Below are positions 44,972 through 53,835 of a stretch of DNA of 64,000 nt, in pieces. The stretch comes from Paraburkholderia fungorum (lineage in GTDB: Bacteria > Pseudomonadota > Gammaproteobacteria > Burkholderiales > Burkholderiaceae). A program made the translations under genes and the position numbers. Within the stretch, counting starts at the first letter, position 1; each line of letters opens with the position of its first letter. The stretch lies in assembly GCF_900099835.1 (NCBI RefSeq), contig NZ_FNKP01000004.1:124001-188000 (forward strand). The letters run 5' to 3'. The notes beneath the pieces are model-generated. The model did no database searches. It was given only the letters and a program-made list of their open reading frames with translations, and was not told the DNA's origin.

Positions 44972-45580
44972 AATAGTGGTCGTTGCAGGTACGTGTGAAC
45001 GGTCCCTATCAACTCTCGCGGGATGCAGGCGACGCTGGTCGGCCCGGTAAGCGACTGAGAGCGAAGCGCTCAATCAGTAAAAGCGGACTAATTCAGTATG
45101 TAAGACTCACTTACGGCTGTTGTCTGTGATGAGCGCCCATAGAGCGAGAAGAGTTTGCGTCCGGCTGTGGTTTTTTGTGGACAGGCCGTCGCGATGAGTA
45201 ACTATCAGAAAACTGATAGAAACAATGCTTGCATCGGCAAGCCTCCGTCGATCTGACAGATTCCTGATAGAAAAGTGTTAGTTCGAGCTGAGCGCTGCCC
45301 CAGCTGTTCGCGTCGACTCAACGAAAGATCCATTCATTTGGCCGCCTTCGCCGCGAAGTCGATCTCTCCGAACCTCTAGAGCAAATGGTATTTCGGAGCA
45401 GGAAACCCGGCGCTCAGGCTTTGGCACTAAGTGGCCTGAGGAGCCGGCACCTTCTACTTTGAGGCAATCGTGATCGGGTAAGACGCAGAATCGAAGCGAA
45501 GGCCTAGCCCACCCGGTGTTTGCTAGGCGCGCGTAAAAACCGCTGCAGCACATCACGACGTCCATGCGTGTCATTAGCAG
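44972..45580. other. Intergenic between recombinase and partition locus
   Basis: No gene. Small hairpins CTATCAG-AAAA-CTGATAG (45202-45219) and GCTTGC-ATCG-GCAAGC (45227-45242) are present, and a third CTGATAG copy lies near 45263. They could be recognition or recombination sites; this is inference only. Confidence 0.35.
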
Positions 45581-45607
45581 GAGGGTGTCCCCAATGGGGA
45601 CACCCTC
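45581..45607. promoter_or_regulatory. Candidate parS palindrome 1
   Basis: Perfect 12-bp arms GAGGGTGTCCCC and GGGGACACCCTC around a central AAT. The core GTGTCCCC-AAT-GGGGACAC is repeated twice more downstream of parB, and all three copies lie within 360 bases next to parB. Such clusters are typical ParB-binding centromeres. Confidence 0.65.
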
Positions 45608-45796
45608 TCCACCCGTCGTGTTTTCGGAGGATTTCCAACTGGAAGAGGATTGCAATCAATCGGGATTAAATTGATGCCCCAAGGACACGGCCAAACCTCC
45701 TGATGCCTCCGCCCGTCAAGCTTCGGATGCTTGATATCTACAACCAATGGCGGACAGCCCATTGCGCGGCAGGTGATACCCAGCACATCTTCGTGA

Positions 45797-45815
45797 GTGA
45801 CACCATTGGGGACAC
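45797..45815. promoter_or_regulatory. Candidate parS palindrome 2 (half degenerate)
   Basis: The right arm ATT-GGGGACAC is intact. The left arm GTGACACC differs at two positions from GTGTCCCC. Confidence 0.5.
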
Positions 45816-45906
45816 GGTCGCTGCATATAAAGTCACCCACGCTATACGACGAACACTTGCATCACCCGTGTGGATCTTTTATTGGGGCGACTTCGCTCTA
45901 GCTCAA

Positions 45907-45941
45907 CTGTGTCTGTGTCCCCAATGGGGACACAGACACAG
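45907..45941. promoter_or_regulatory. Candidate parS palindrome 3, extended
   Basis: Perfect 16-bp arms CTGTGTCTGTGTCCCC and GGGGACACAGACACAG around AAT. It lies 7 bases from the parB stop codon, so it could serve as ParB site, terminator hairpin, or both. Confidence 0.65.
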
Positions 45942-45947
45942 CAACAT

Positions 45948-46931
45948 TCAGTCAGTGCTAGCGTTACCGGCTGAGAAGAGCTCCGCGATAAGCGTTCGAA
46001 TCTGTTGCTCTTTGTCGACTGTCAGCATCCCCGCTTTGATTTTGACTGTGAAGCCAACGGCATCCTTTGTAATCGAACCTGCTTGATTCTTTCCCGCAAA
46101 GATTTTTTCAATGCTCCGGTCGCTAACGCCACTGGAGACTTGCCCTCCATTTTCGATTGCTATCTTGATGACCCGTCCTAGTTTGGACTGGTCAAGATCC
46201 CCGCTAACTACTCTCGCCCAAACCCCCCGCGCTATTTCAAGAGCCCGATCATCCTTGTCTCGGAGAGCTGACACCACAGCTTCCGCCGCATGGGCACCGA
46301 TTAGGCGTGGTTGTACGTCGAGGTCTTTGCTAATGAACTCAGGAAGGTCAGCAAAAGCAAGATACCGGTAAAGCTCCGACCGGGACATCCCCAAAGCCTC
46401 CGCCGTCCTCTTCCGGTTCGGAAATTCCTTCTCGGTACGCCGAATGGAGCGCGCAATCTCATAGTCAGAAAGATCCTCACGCGCAACGTTTTCCACCAGA
46501 GCCAACATTGCCATTTCTTCGTCAGAGATATCAATAATGACTACCTTGATTGTCTCCTTTCCGATCATCTTGTGAGCACGCCAACGCCGCTCGCCAGCGA
46601 CTAACTGGTACCCCTCACCAGCGCGACGGACCACAATCGGCTGAACTAGCCCCGATGCGCGGATAGATTCGGCGAGTTGCTGCAGTTTCGCGTCGTTGAA
46701 TAGCTGGCGAGGTTGCCACGGGTTCGGCACGATATCTAAGACGCCCACATCCGAAGCAGCCCCCGTCTTTTCAAGCTCCGAGATGCGTTGTTGTGCATGC
46801 GCAAGCGCCCCGGCCATTCCAGGTGCAGTTCGCGGGCTCGTTGGCTTATCCTGCTGTGGATCGATCTTTATATCTTTGGCTGCACGGACGTCTGCAGTCT
46901 TGCTCATCATGCGTTCGCGAAGGCTACTCAT
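45948..46931 (-). CDS. parB: ParB partition protein
   Basis: 327-residue centromere-binding protein. The N-terminal ParB/Srx-like CTPase domain shows VLDIVPNPWQPRQLFND, IRASGLVQPIVVRR, VAGERRWRAHKMI and EEMAMLALVENVAREDLSDYEIA. The helix-turn-helix follows: RKRTAEALGMSRSELYRYLAFAD. The rest is for dimerisation. The ATG at 46931 overlaps the parA stop (ATGA) with GGAGGG upstream, so parA and parB are co-translated. The likely binding sites are the three palindromes just downstream. It is a plasmid-type rather than chromosomal-type ParB, with a separate operon context. Confidence 0.92.
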   Translation of the reverse strand: MSSLRERMMSKTADVRAAKDIKIDPQQDKPTSPRTAPGMAGALAHAQQRISELEKTGAASDVGVLDIVPNPWQPRQLFNDAKLQQLAESIRASGLVQPIVVRRAGEGYQLVAGERRWRAHKMIGKETIKVVIIDISDEEMAMLALVENVAREDLSDYEIARSIRRTEKEFPNRKRTAEALGMSRSELYRYLAFADLPEFISKDLDVQPRLIGAHAAEAVVSALRDKDDRALEIARGVWARVVSGDLDQSKLGRVIKIAIENGGQVSSGVSDRSIEKIFAGKNQAGSITKDAVGFTVKIKAGMLTVDKEQQIRTLIAELFSAGNASTD

Positions 46932-48136
46932 TGTCCATCCCTCCATTGGGCCACGTATTGATCATCAATCCACTTGCAATAGTCCAACAACGGCTGTTTC
47001 ACCCGAGCCAGCGTCTTGGCCACTGCGTCGGAACGGGATAGGTCGAACACCGTCGAAAACGCGAGCGCGCCGTTACTCATCACCGAGCTTGAGGGAATTT
47101 CTGTTGTATGAAGCCAATCCCCATAAGCCCGCTGTGACCACGAACGCACCACAGGAGCCGACGAAGTAGTGCCGTAGTCAACCCTCGACAGGAGAACGGA
47201 TATGAAGTCATAGGTTTTATCGACTTCATGTTTAACAAATCCATTCGCGACTTCCGAGAAAAGCGACCAGAACGACACTGACGAAATAAAATCCAGACTT
47301 TCGGGGACTAGCGGCATAACCATAGAGTCGGCCGCCATCAGACCGTTGAGGGTCATATACGATAGGGACGGGGCGGTGTCGAGAATGATGTAGTCATATT
47401 GAGCCCGCAGCGGCTCAATCCCTTTGCGCAAAACGGACCAGAACTCGAAACCAGGATTTGTTTGCTGCGCCGTCGGCAAATGAAATTCCGCGTCATGCAG
47501 GTAGTTATGTGCCGGAATCACATCAATGCCGTCCCAATATGTACTCTGCACTTTGGACGCCAAACCGCCTTCCATTTCCGGTTCGTAGATGAAGGGCAAG
47601 ACCGTGTCTTCCCACGTCACATCCTTTTCGGCATACAAGCCGCATAGCTCCGAGAGCGACGCTTGAGGATCCAAGTCAATAACTAAGACCTTCCGCCCGC
47701 GCAAGCTCAGCCCTTGCGCGATACACATCGTCGTTGTAGTTTTGCAGGAGCCACCTTTGAAGTTGGCGGTAATCAAAACACGGCCACGATGGTCACGCGT
47801 ACCACTGACAAGTGGTGTTTGGTAAATGTCGGAAACCTGTTGAACCCAGGTTCGCACATCTTTCAGCGAAAAACTGCGCGCTCGACCTGTGCCGTGAGTT
47901 GTACCCGACGGCAACTCGCCGCCTTCCTTAGTTGCTAAATAGTTGATCTTCTGCCGGTCGATGCCGCAAAGCTCCGACAGCTCACCGATTGTGAAAATTG
48001 GTGGATTCTTCCGCGGACGGGGAGCCAAGATTTGGTCGCGCAGTTCATTCGCCATCACCGACAACCGCTCGGCGAACTCTCCTAGATTAGAGAGCTTCAC
48101 GCGCCGATCAATTCCTGGCAACTCGCTCAGATTCAT
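46928..48136 (-). CDS. parA: ParA partition ATPase with N-terminal HTH
   Basis: 402-residue type Ia ParA. Residues about 50-110 form a helix-turn-helix with MerR-like features (FTIGELSELCGIDRQKINYLATKE, RSFSLKDVRTWV), which in this class binds the par promoter for autoregulation. The ATPase has the deviant Walker A NFKGGSCKTTTTMCIA, VLVIDLDPQASLSEL and IILDTAPSLSY. Start 48136 has AAGGAAG eight bases upstream; a TTG two codons earlier is less likely. It faces the rep gene across the iteron region, a standard plasmid layout. Confidence 0.94.
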   Translation of the reverse strand: MNLSELPGIDRRVKLSNLGEFAERLSVMANELRDQILAPRPRKNPPIFTIGELSELCGIDRQKINYLATKEGGELPSGTTHGTGRARSFSLKDVRTWVQQVSDIYQTPLVSGTRDHRGRVLITANFKGGSCKTTTTMCIAQGLSLRGRKVLVIDLDPQASLSELCGLYAEKDVTWEDTVLPFIYEPEMEGGLASKVQSTYWDGIDVIPAHNYLHDAEFHLPTAQQTNPGFEFWSVLRKGIEPLRAQYDYIILDTAPSLSYMTLNGLMAADSMVMPLVPESLDFISSVSFWSLFSEVANGFVKHEVDKTYDFISVLLSRVDYGTTSSAPVVRSWSQRAYGDWLHTTEIPSSSVMSNGALAFSTVFDLSRSDAVAKTLARVKQPLLDYCKWIDDQYVAQWRDGQ

Positions 48137-48410
48137 TTGCAAACTTCCTTTTTGTTAACGGTGAGCTGATTTCTCAACGCTCCCCGTGCGTTTTTACGGT
48201 TTATACGTATAGATACATCAAACCGTAGAATACTCATCACACTGATTAATAGCTACAAAAATATCCAATACCGCTATTGAAAGCCCAGTTTCCAATCAAA
48301 TTCCTTTGATTTCGGCTACTTACCGAGAAAATTGTGCTTGATAAAGCTCCTTCTCGATGGTGTCAGGCTTCTGATATTCGCGGATCGCCCGCCATGCCAC
48401 TCAAGTCCAA

Positions 48411-48486
48411 CACAATTTGCCTCACCTAAGCGCACCAAAAGCTGCGACATTTGCAACGTTTCACCGAGCAACACAATTCGCCTCAC
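48411..48486 (-). repeat. Two inverted iteron copies
   Basis: CACAATTTGCCTCAC (48411-48425) and CACAATTCGCCTCAC (48472-48486) are, read on the minus strand, GTGAGGCAAATTGTG and GTGAGGCGAATTGTG. They match the direct iterons' GTGAGGTGTTNTGTG pattern, 61 bases apart. Inverted iterons near rep or par promoters often act in autoregulation or handcuffing. Confidence 0.6.
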
Positions 48487-48700
48487 CTATCGGATCGCTA
48501 TCAAACGGGAGATCCAACCGTCCGTCTTTCAGCAAATTCCGTTCATTCCACCGATTTCCAAGCGGATCACGAACTGATGTTGCCCACAGGAAGTTCTCCG
48601 GTTTGCGTCACCGGTGGTAAGTTCTTATACAAAAATCAAAACCACAAACCACTAACAGGAAAACTTACGTCTATATAAATCAATGACTTACTGTCGCAAG

Positions 48701-48888
48701 GTGAGCTGTTTTGTGTTGAAGGTGCTGTGAATTGAGTAAAGAGGTGAGGTGTTTACCACGCCAAAGTGAGATGAATTGGCGACCAAGGTGAGGTGTCGTG
48801 GCACCAATGGTGAGGTGAAATGTGATGCGCGAATCGAAAGGTGAGGTGTTTTGTGATTAGTCTCGGAGTTAAGGTGAGGTGTTCTGTG
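48701..48888 (+). repeat. Direct iteron array (oriV)
   Basis: The core GTGAGGTG or near variants begins at 48701, 48744, 48766, 48788, 48810, 48841 and 48874, with a degenerate copy at 48722. The first six are 21-22 bases apart (two helical turns) and the last two 31 and 33 apart (about three turns). The best copies read GTGAGSTGTTTTGTG. This phasing is the mark of Rep-binding iterons upstream of a Rep_3 initiator gene. Confidence 0.82.
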
Positions 48889-48957
48889 TTGACACCGCAC
48901 CTTGCGGTCGGTACCGTACCGCTCCAGATCACCCTCAAACCATGATTCGGAGGCGGA

Positions 48958-50334
48958 ATGTCGATAGGGCAGGTAGCCACGTCGCGGCAGCTAGCCCTAG
49001 CTTTGTTCGACGATGCCAATGCGGAGGACCTCCCGGTTGACGCGGCTCGTTCGGACGTCGGTTTCGCACGAAAGAATGTTCTTATCCGTATTGTTGACTT
49101 GGGAGTCGCGGCTCGACGTTTGATTGACGCGGCGTACTTCATCGTCGCGCAAGACGAGAAGGTTCGCGACTTGTATGACGTGGAGTTGGACTATTTCAAG
49201 TGGCTTATGCGCTACTCCAGTCGCAACAACACGCATCTCGAGCAGGTCATCACTGAGGCGCAGAGGGCATTGATTCAAGCGACCGCCGCGCCGGACGCGG
49301 ACGGCGAGAAGCCTTTCGGTTCTGTCCAATTGATCGGTCGTATATCCTACGCCAGTGGTCGGTTTCAGTTCCGGGTGCCACCCGACCTCGTAGGCATTAT
49401 TAGAGGTCCCGGGAAATCACATTGGTTAAGCCTGCGCATTACCTCTCTGTTTTCGCTCAGCTACGCTCGGGTGATGTATGACCATCTGCTGCCCTATGCT
49501 GACGAAGGTGAGACTGATTGGCTCGCTCTGGAAGAATTACGCTCGTGGCAGGGGGCGATGGGGGCGAAGGCACACGAGTTCAAGTATTTCAAACGGGACT
49601 GGCTCTCGCCGGCCGTTGATCAGATCAACGAAGTATCTGATCTGAAGCTCTCTTACGAGACACGAAATGAGCAGGGCTCTCGCAAGATTGGCCGCTTGAA
49701 GTTTCGCATCGAGCGAAAAGAAATGGCGGAACGAGTTCTCCAAACGCACGAGCAGGCCCAAGAGATCTACCAGACGTTGAAGCAGGAATTCGGCTTGTCC
49801 AGCACCCAGCTGAATCAGATTGCCGCTCAGCGCGAGACCTTCACAGACGACCGATTGCAGCAAGCGATCGAGCGTACCCGCTTCAGCTTGAAACTGGGCA
49901 AGGTGTCTAAAAGCCCAGCGGGCTTCTTTATGAAAGCCTTAAAAGAAGGGTGGATCGTCTCTGACGCGGAACGCAAGATGATCGAGGTTCAGGAAAGTCT
50001 CGCCTTACATGAGCAGCGCGAGGTTGCCGTAAAGCAGCAGGCAGTCACTCAGATAGCACTGCGCGTTGCCGCCCAAGATGTAGACGCGCATGATCGTCGA
50101 GTCAATGAGATTCGACTGGGGTGGGACGCGTATGAAGCAGCAGGGCCGAGGCAGCGAGAAGAGTGGCGGCGCACGTACAAGACGACCCCGGCCGGTAAAT
50201 TGACTTTACGTCGGCTTGGTATTGACCCGGCAGTCGACCTAACAGAACAGACGATTGGACGGTATCCCGACCTGAAGGACGGATTCGCAGGGTACGTTTT
50301 TAACAGGGCGAAATCCGTTAAGTCTAAGAGCTGA
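48958..50334 (+). CDS. Rep_3-type replication initiator
   Basis: 458-residue plasmid initiator. The N-terminal winged-helix region (about residues 20-130: FARKNVLIRIVDLGVAARRLID, KVRDLYDVELDYFKWLMRYSSRNNTHLEQ) and the second (about 150-260: RFQFRVPPDLVGIIRGPGKSHW, SLFSLSYARVMYDHLLPYA, ELRSWQGAMG, FKYFKRDWLSPAVDQINEVSDL) match the tandem WH1/WH2 of Rep_3 initiators. The C-terminal 150 residues carry a helical extension. CGGAGG precedes ATG 48958. The iterons directly upstream are its likely binding sites. It begins a region running straight into conjugation genes. Confidence 0.9.
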   Translation: MSIGQVATSRQLALALFDDANAEDLPVDAARSDVGFARKNVLIRIVDLGVAARRLIDAAYFIVAQDEKVRDLYDVELDYFKWLMRYSSRNNTHLEQVITEAQRALIQATAAPDADGEKPFGSVQLIGRISYASGRFQFRVPPDLVGIIRGPGKSHWLSLRITSLFSLSYARVMYDHLLPYADEGETDWLALEELRSWQGAMGAKAHEFKYFKRDWLSPAVDQINEVSDLKLSYETRNEQGSRKIGRLKFRIERKEMAERVLQTHEQAQEIYQTLKQEFGLSSTQLNQIAAQRETFTDDRLQQAIERTRFSLKLGKVSKSPAGFFMKALKEGWIVSDAERKMIEVQESLALHEQREVAVKQQAVTQIALRVAAQDVDAHDRRVNEIRLGWDAYEAAGPRQREEWRRTYKTTPAGKLTLRRLGIDPAVDLTEQTIGRYPDLKDGFAGYVFNRAKSVKSKS

Positions 50335-50655
50335 CGAGGGTGCACGCGCGGTTACAACGACGGACTGATGCCGCCAAAGAAGCCAGCGTTTCGCATCGTA
50401 TCGATTGGCGACTACCGACAGCTTGCGCCCTTCGGTACTCACTTAGCGATGGTGAGCGTTCCAACCTGACGCGTCGGGGAACGCGACAGTGAAATGGCAA
50501 TGTTCGCATGCGCGTCTGAACGCCTTTGCTGACGCGTCGCAGGGTTTCGTGGCATCTTTAAATGGCTGTGTCGCGACAACAATGTGACGTTCGTCCGGGA
50601 CGTCGAGCCAAGTTGCACCGGGAGCGTCGCTGTTTCAATTTCCGCAATAAGACCC

Positions 50656-50667
50656 TCAACCGGTTGA
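50656..50667. promoter_or_regulatory. Palindromic operator candidate TCAACCGGTTGA (1)
   Basis: Perfect 12-base palindrome. A second copy lies 188 bases downstream, and both lie upstream of the conjugation/pilus operon. Confidence 0.45.
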
Positions 50668-50841
50668 AGGTTGTGAACTTGTGCCGTTGTTCCCAACTTA
50701 TTGACCCGAAGAAACTGATTCGATTCGGCGCTTCTTCGAAACGGTGAAACCGTGAAACTCTTCGCCGACGAGCTAACATCCATTTCGGCTACAGATTCTC
50801 CCGAAAGCTACACGATTTCACGCACCATTTCGCCTTAACTC

Positions 50842-50857
50842 CGTCAACCGGTTGACG
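50842..50857. promoter_or_regulatory. Palindromic operator candidate CGTCAACCGGTTGACG (2)
   Basis: Perfect 16-base palindrome sharing the core TCAACCGGTTGA with the upstream copy, 126 bases before the first start codon. It fits a repressor site for the operon; the repressor is not identified. Confidence 0.5.
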
Positions 50858-50982
50858 CGAGCCGCGCACTCAGCCTGAGAGAAAAGCAGTTATCCAAAAG
50901 CCCGCCAAAATGGCAGCTCTTTTGGATGACCGGGTACCCATGCGGACTGATTCAATTGAGTCGGCCCAATTGGATCCTTCTC

Positions 50983-51684
50983 ATGCGTCTCTTCCGAAAC
51001 AAAAAACAGGTTGCCCTTGCCGTCGCCCCAGGCGGTTACTCCGAAGACGATCCCGAAAAGATCATCTTTGATAACGGCGCGCGTCTGCGTGTCGAGGCCA
51101 ATCACTGGAAGACGTTCTGCTTCATTCTCGCGGTGATCACGGCGGGCGCAGTGTATTCACGCAACCCACCGCCGTCCGTCGTCAAGGCGTATGGCGTCTC
51201 TTCCGACGTCAACGGGCACGCGGTCGTCACCCAACTGACGGCCTACAAGCCGGACGATCAATCCATTCGCACCGCGCTGAGGGAGACCGTTGAGCGCTGG
51301 TGGACCATCGAACCGGTCTTGACCGACGACATCCAGAGCTCGCGCATGGCGAAGAACATCAACGCAGCCAAGGCAATGATGGTCGGCAATGCCAGAAACC
51401 AGTTTGCCGAATGGATCAAGAGTGACGCGCCATTCCAGGCGATCACGCTCAATCCCAAGCTCGTACGCGAGCCGAAGGTCACCAATATTGCATTGCTGGA
51501 GGATTCGACAGCGGTCGTTGAATTCACGGCAAGCACGACCCAGTCACCGACCGACAAGCCGGTCGTGCAGAAGTACGCGGTGACTCTCCGGTACCAGATC
51601 GTTCCGCCTGCCTCAGAGGACGCACTCGGCACCAACCCCTTCGGCGTGTTCTATCCGCTGTTCACCGTCCAGAAGACCCAATGA
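50983..51684 (+). CDS. virB8: VirB8-like conjugal transfer protein
   Basis: 233-residue bitopic inner-membrane protein. A cytosolic N-terminus is followed by one helix (WKTFCFILAVITAGAVY) and a periplasmic domain of the VirB8/TrbF fold (VVKAYGVSSDVNGHAVVTQLT, then a helical stretch with ETVERWWTIEPV, and KYAVTLRYQIVPP at the end). It is a structural core piece that links inner and outer membrane parts. A longer frame starts at 50926, but 50983 fits the family better. Its stop overlaps the next start as ATGA. First gene of the operon. Confidence 0.85.
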   Translation: MRLFRNKKQVALAVAPGGYSEDDPEKIIFDNGARLRVEANHWKTFCFILAVITAGAVYSRNPPPSVVKAYGVSSDVNGHAVVTQLTAYKPDDQSIRTALRETVERWWTIEPVLTDDIQSSRMAKNINAAKAMMVGNARNQFAEWIKSDAPFQAITLNPKLVREPKVTNIALLEDSTAVVEFTASTTQSPTDKPVVQKYAVTLRYQIVPPASEDALGTNPFGVFYPLFTVQKTQ

Positions 51685-52538
51685 TGATCGATTCCCGCGC
51701 GCTCGCCCTGTGGGTTACCGCTGCCGCATGCGCAGTGGTCGTGTCTGTGCCTGCCGTTGCCGCCACTTCGCCGGATATCGCCAGTGCCATCAGCGACCCG
51801 ATGAGTCCAATTAACCCCTACAACGTCGGCACCGATCCAATCACGATGCCAGGTGACGCCCGCATGGCGGTCTTTCCGTACAGCCGCGATCAGATCTACC
51901 GGATCATGACCGCGCCGCTGAAGAATACGACCATCGAGCTGGCGCGTGGCGAGCTGCTCGTCACCGATCCGGCGCTGGGCGACTCCATCCAGTGGATCGT
52001 GGATACGGACGGCGCGAACCACGTCTTCATCAAGCCGATCAAGCCGGGTCTCGTCAACACGCTGCACCTGACGACCAACCAGCGGGAGTACGACATGACG
52101 CTCGTCTCGTCGCCGATGGGCGGGTTGTTTTATCAGACCGTGCGATTCAACTACCCCAGCTCGCTGATGGCAAAGGTCCGCGCCCGTGAAGACCGGGCGG
52201 ATGCGGCGGCAGGAGAGGGCGCAGGAGTATCCGCAACCGATTCAGGACCCATCGGCGTCTCGCCCGACAAGCTCAACTTCGGCTATACGGTGTCGGGCTC
52301 TGCACCGTTCCGTCCCGAAACCGTGTTCGACGATGGCAAGTCGGTCTGGCTGCGCCTGCCTGCAGATGCGCCGTTTGCCGTGCCGATCGTCAAGGATCAC
52401 GGCGATGTCATCACGCCCAACTTCATTCGTCGCGGCCAGTACATCGTTGTGCAGGAAATGGCTAACGAGATCGTTCTGCGCGCGGCGGACGACAAGGTCA
52501 CGATCACGCGTCGCAGGCCCGGCCTCTTCGGCTTCTGA
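51681..52538 (+). CDS. virB9: VirB9-like outer membrane core protein
   Basis: 285-residue exported protein. A signal peptide (WVTAAACAVVVSVPAVAA) precedes an N-terminal domain (VFPYSRDQIYRIMTAPLKNTTIEL, WIVDTDGANHVFIKP, LHLTTNQREYDMTLV) and a C-terminal VirB9/CagX beta-sandwich (NFGYTVSGSAPFRPETVFDD, KSVWLRLPADAPFAVPIV, GQYIVVQEMANEIVLRAADDKVTITRR). With VirB10 it forms the outer membrane core complex. The start overlaps the virB8 stop. Confidence 0.9.
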   Translation: MMIDSRALALWVTAAACAVVVSVPAVAATSPDIASAISDPMSPINPYNVGTDPITMPGDARMAVFPYSRDQIYRIMTAPLKNTTIELARGELLVTDPALGDSIQWIVDTDGANHVFIKPIKPGLVNTLHLTTNQREYDMTLVSSPMGGLFYQTVRFNYPSSLMAKVRAREDRADAAAGEGAGVSATDSGPIGVSPDKLNFGYTVSGSAPFRPETVFDDGKSVWLRLPADAPFAVPIVKDHGDVITPNFIRRGQYIVVQEMANEIVLRAADDKVTITRRRPGLFGF

Positions 52539-52551
52539 GAGCGCGTTCGCC

Positions 52552-53835
52552 ATGGCACAACAGAATACGCAACCAACCGGCGATCAGGCTGCGATCGTCA
52601 AGGGGAAATCACCTCGCAACGCGCTTATCAGCGCGGGCGTCGTCGCGGCCGTCGTCATCGCGGGACTTGGTTTCTACTACCAGGTGAAAGAGAGCGGGCA
52701 GCTCGAAGAAGAGGCCAAACTGCAAAAAAAGGCCAAGGCAGCCGAGGTGGTCGACAAAACCAATAACACGCAGGACGTCGACAAGATCATCGAGGAGCAG
52801 CAGTCGGACGCGCGCCGCATCGCGGCGTCTGAAGCACGCGCGGCAGTTGCGCCCCGCTCGACAGGGTCGCCTGATACGAAGCCTGGCATCACAGCGGATG
52901 ACTTCAATAACGAAGAGCGAACACACGAGATCAAGGCGCAATCCGATTCGGATGCCATCTTCGCCTCCCCGATCTTCCGTGCCGGCTTGAAAGTCAAGGA
53001 CACGCAGCAACAACAGCAGATTCCGCAACTGGCCGGCATCCTGACACCGCAACAGGTTGCCGCACAGCAGGCAGCCGCTCAGCAGGCCGCGACGGGCTCG
53101 GCGAATGCACAGGCTGCCGCGCTCGTCGCGTCCGGGCAGCAGGCAGGACGAGGTGGTCTCGCAAGCACACAGGATCAGGATACGGCGTTCATGCGTAACG
53201 CCGGTGCACAGTCGGCCGACGGGCAGGATTTCGCACGCGCGGGTTTCGTCGGGCAGGCGCACGGCTGTGTGCTTTCGCCACCGCATCATATTCCGGTGCT
53301 GTCGATGGAAGGGTTGAATTCGGATCGCCCGGGCACCGCTGCGCTACTCGTTGAGAAGGATGTGTACGACAGCATCCGCGGCGACTGTCTCATGATTCCC
53401 AAGGGCACGACGATCACAGCGCCCTACAGCTCCGATATCAAGCCAGGTCAGGAAAGCATCCTCGTTGCGGCCACTGAGATGCGCCTGCCGAATGGCAAGC
53501 ACGTCCCCCTCTTTGGTGGACAGGGTGCGGACGCCGACGGCGCCGCGGGGTTTTCGGGTGACGTCAACAACCACTTCCTCAAGATATTCGGCACGTCGTT
53601 CCTGACCGCAATCCTGCTGCGTAAATTCGACGGTGGCGACACGTCGACCACGACAGGCCCGCTCGGTGTCACCCAGGTGGGCAGCACCGGCGGACAGGTC
53701 GCGGCGCAGACGGCCCAGTCGGTTCTGGACCGCTACAAGAACATTCCACCGACCATTACGACGGATCTTGGTCAGCACCACTTCATGATCAAGGTCAACC
53801 GCGACATCTACATGGAGCCATATCGCGGTGACTAA
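52552..53835 (+). CDS. virB10: VirB10/TrbI-like protein
   Basis: 427-residue protein. A single N-terminal inner-membrane helix (LISAGVVAAVVIAGLGFYY) is followed by a Lys/Glu helical stretch, a long Gln/Ala-rich linker, and the C-terminal beta-barrel domain (LLVEKDVYDSIRGDCLMIPKGTT, then PNGKHVPLFGGQGADADG and FLTAILLRKF). VirB10 spans both membranes and senses energy. ATG 52552 lies 14 bases after virB9 ends; the frame back to 52186 lies inside virB9. Its end overlaps the next gene by eight bases. Confidence 0.9.
   Translation: MAQQNTQPTGDQAAIVKGKSPRNALISAGVVAAVVIAGLGFYYQVKESGQLEEEAKLQKKAKAAEVVDKTNNTQDVDKIIEEQQSDARRIAASEARAAVAPRSTGSPDTKPGITADDFNNEERTHEIKAQSDSDAIFASPIFRAGLKVKDTQQQQQIPQLAGILTPQQVAAQQAAAQQAATGSANAQAAALVASGQQAGRGGLASTQDQDTAFMRNAGAQSADGQDFARAGFVGQAHGCVLSPPHHIPVLSMEGLNSDRPGTAALLVEKDVYDSIRGDCLMIPKGTTITAPYSSDIKPGQESILVAATEMRLPNGKHVPLFGGQGADADGAAGFSGDVNNHFLKIFGTSFLTAILLRKFDGGDTSTTTGPLGVTQVGSTGGQVAAQTAQSVLDRYKNIPPTITTDLGQHHFMIKVNRDIYMEPYRGD

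Larger units (their letters stand above)
48137..48957. other. Replication origin region
   Basis: The stretch between parA and rep has no gene. It contains an AT-rich part near 48180-48340, two inverted iteron-like copies near 48411 and 48472, and a direct iteron array from 48701 to about 48888. This is the expected place for oriV of a Rep_3-type replicon. Confidence 0.75.
50335..50982. other. Promoter region of the conjugation/pilus operon
   Basis: No gene was supported. It holds two copies of TCAACCGGTTGA and the repeat CTGACGCGTCG at 50465-50475 and 50529-50539, plus GTGAAAC direct repeats near 50743-50757. The operon start at 50983 follows. Confidence 0.45.

Noticed and set aside
45202..45242. 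Small hairpins CTATCAG/CTGATAG and GCTTGC/GCAAGC as a terminator
   Set aside because: No T-run follows and no gene ends there in a position that fits; kept only as a note.
45278..45840. Minus-strand frames over the candidate parS cluster
   Set aside because: They run through the palindromes and lack ribosome binding sites or similarity.
48701..48888. CRISPR array
   Set aside because: The repeats are short and imperfect, and their 21-33 base period leaves no room for CRISPR spacers; they lie upstream of a rep gene and fit iterons.
50439..50783. Minus-strand 114-codon frame before the transfer operon
   Set aside because: Low-quality composition, no domain and no clear start; the area looks regulatory.
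52186..52551. Upstream extension of the virB10 frame
   Set aside because: It overlaps virB9 in another frame, and the Met at 52552 starts a normal cytosolic-helix N-terminus.
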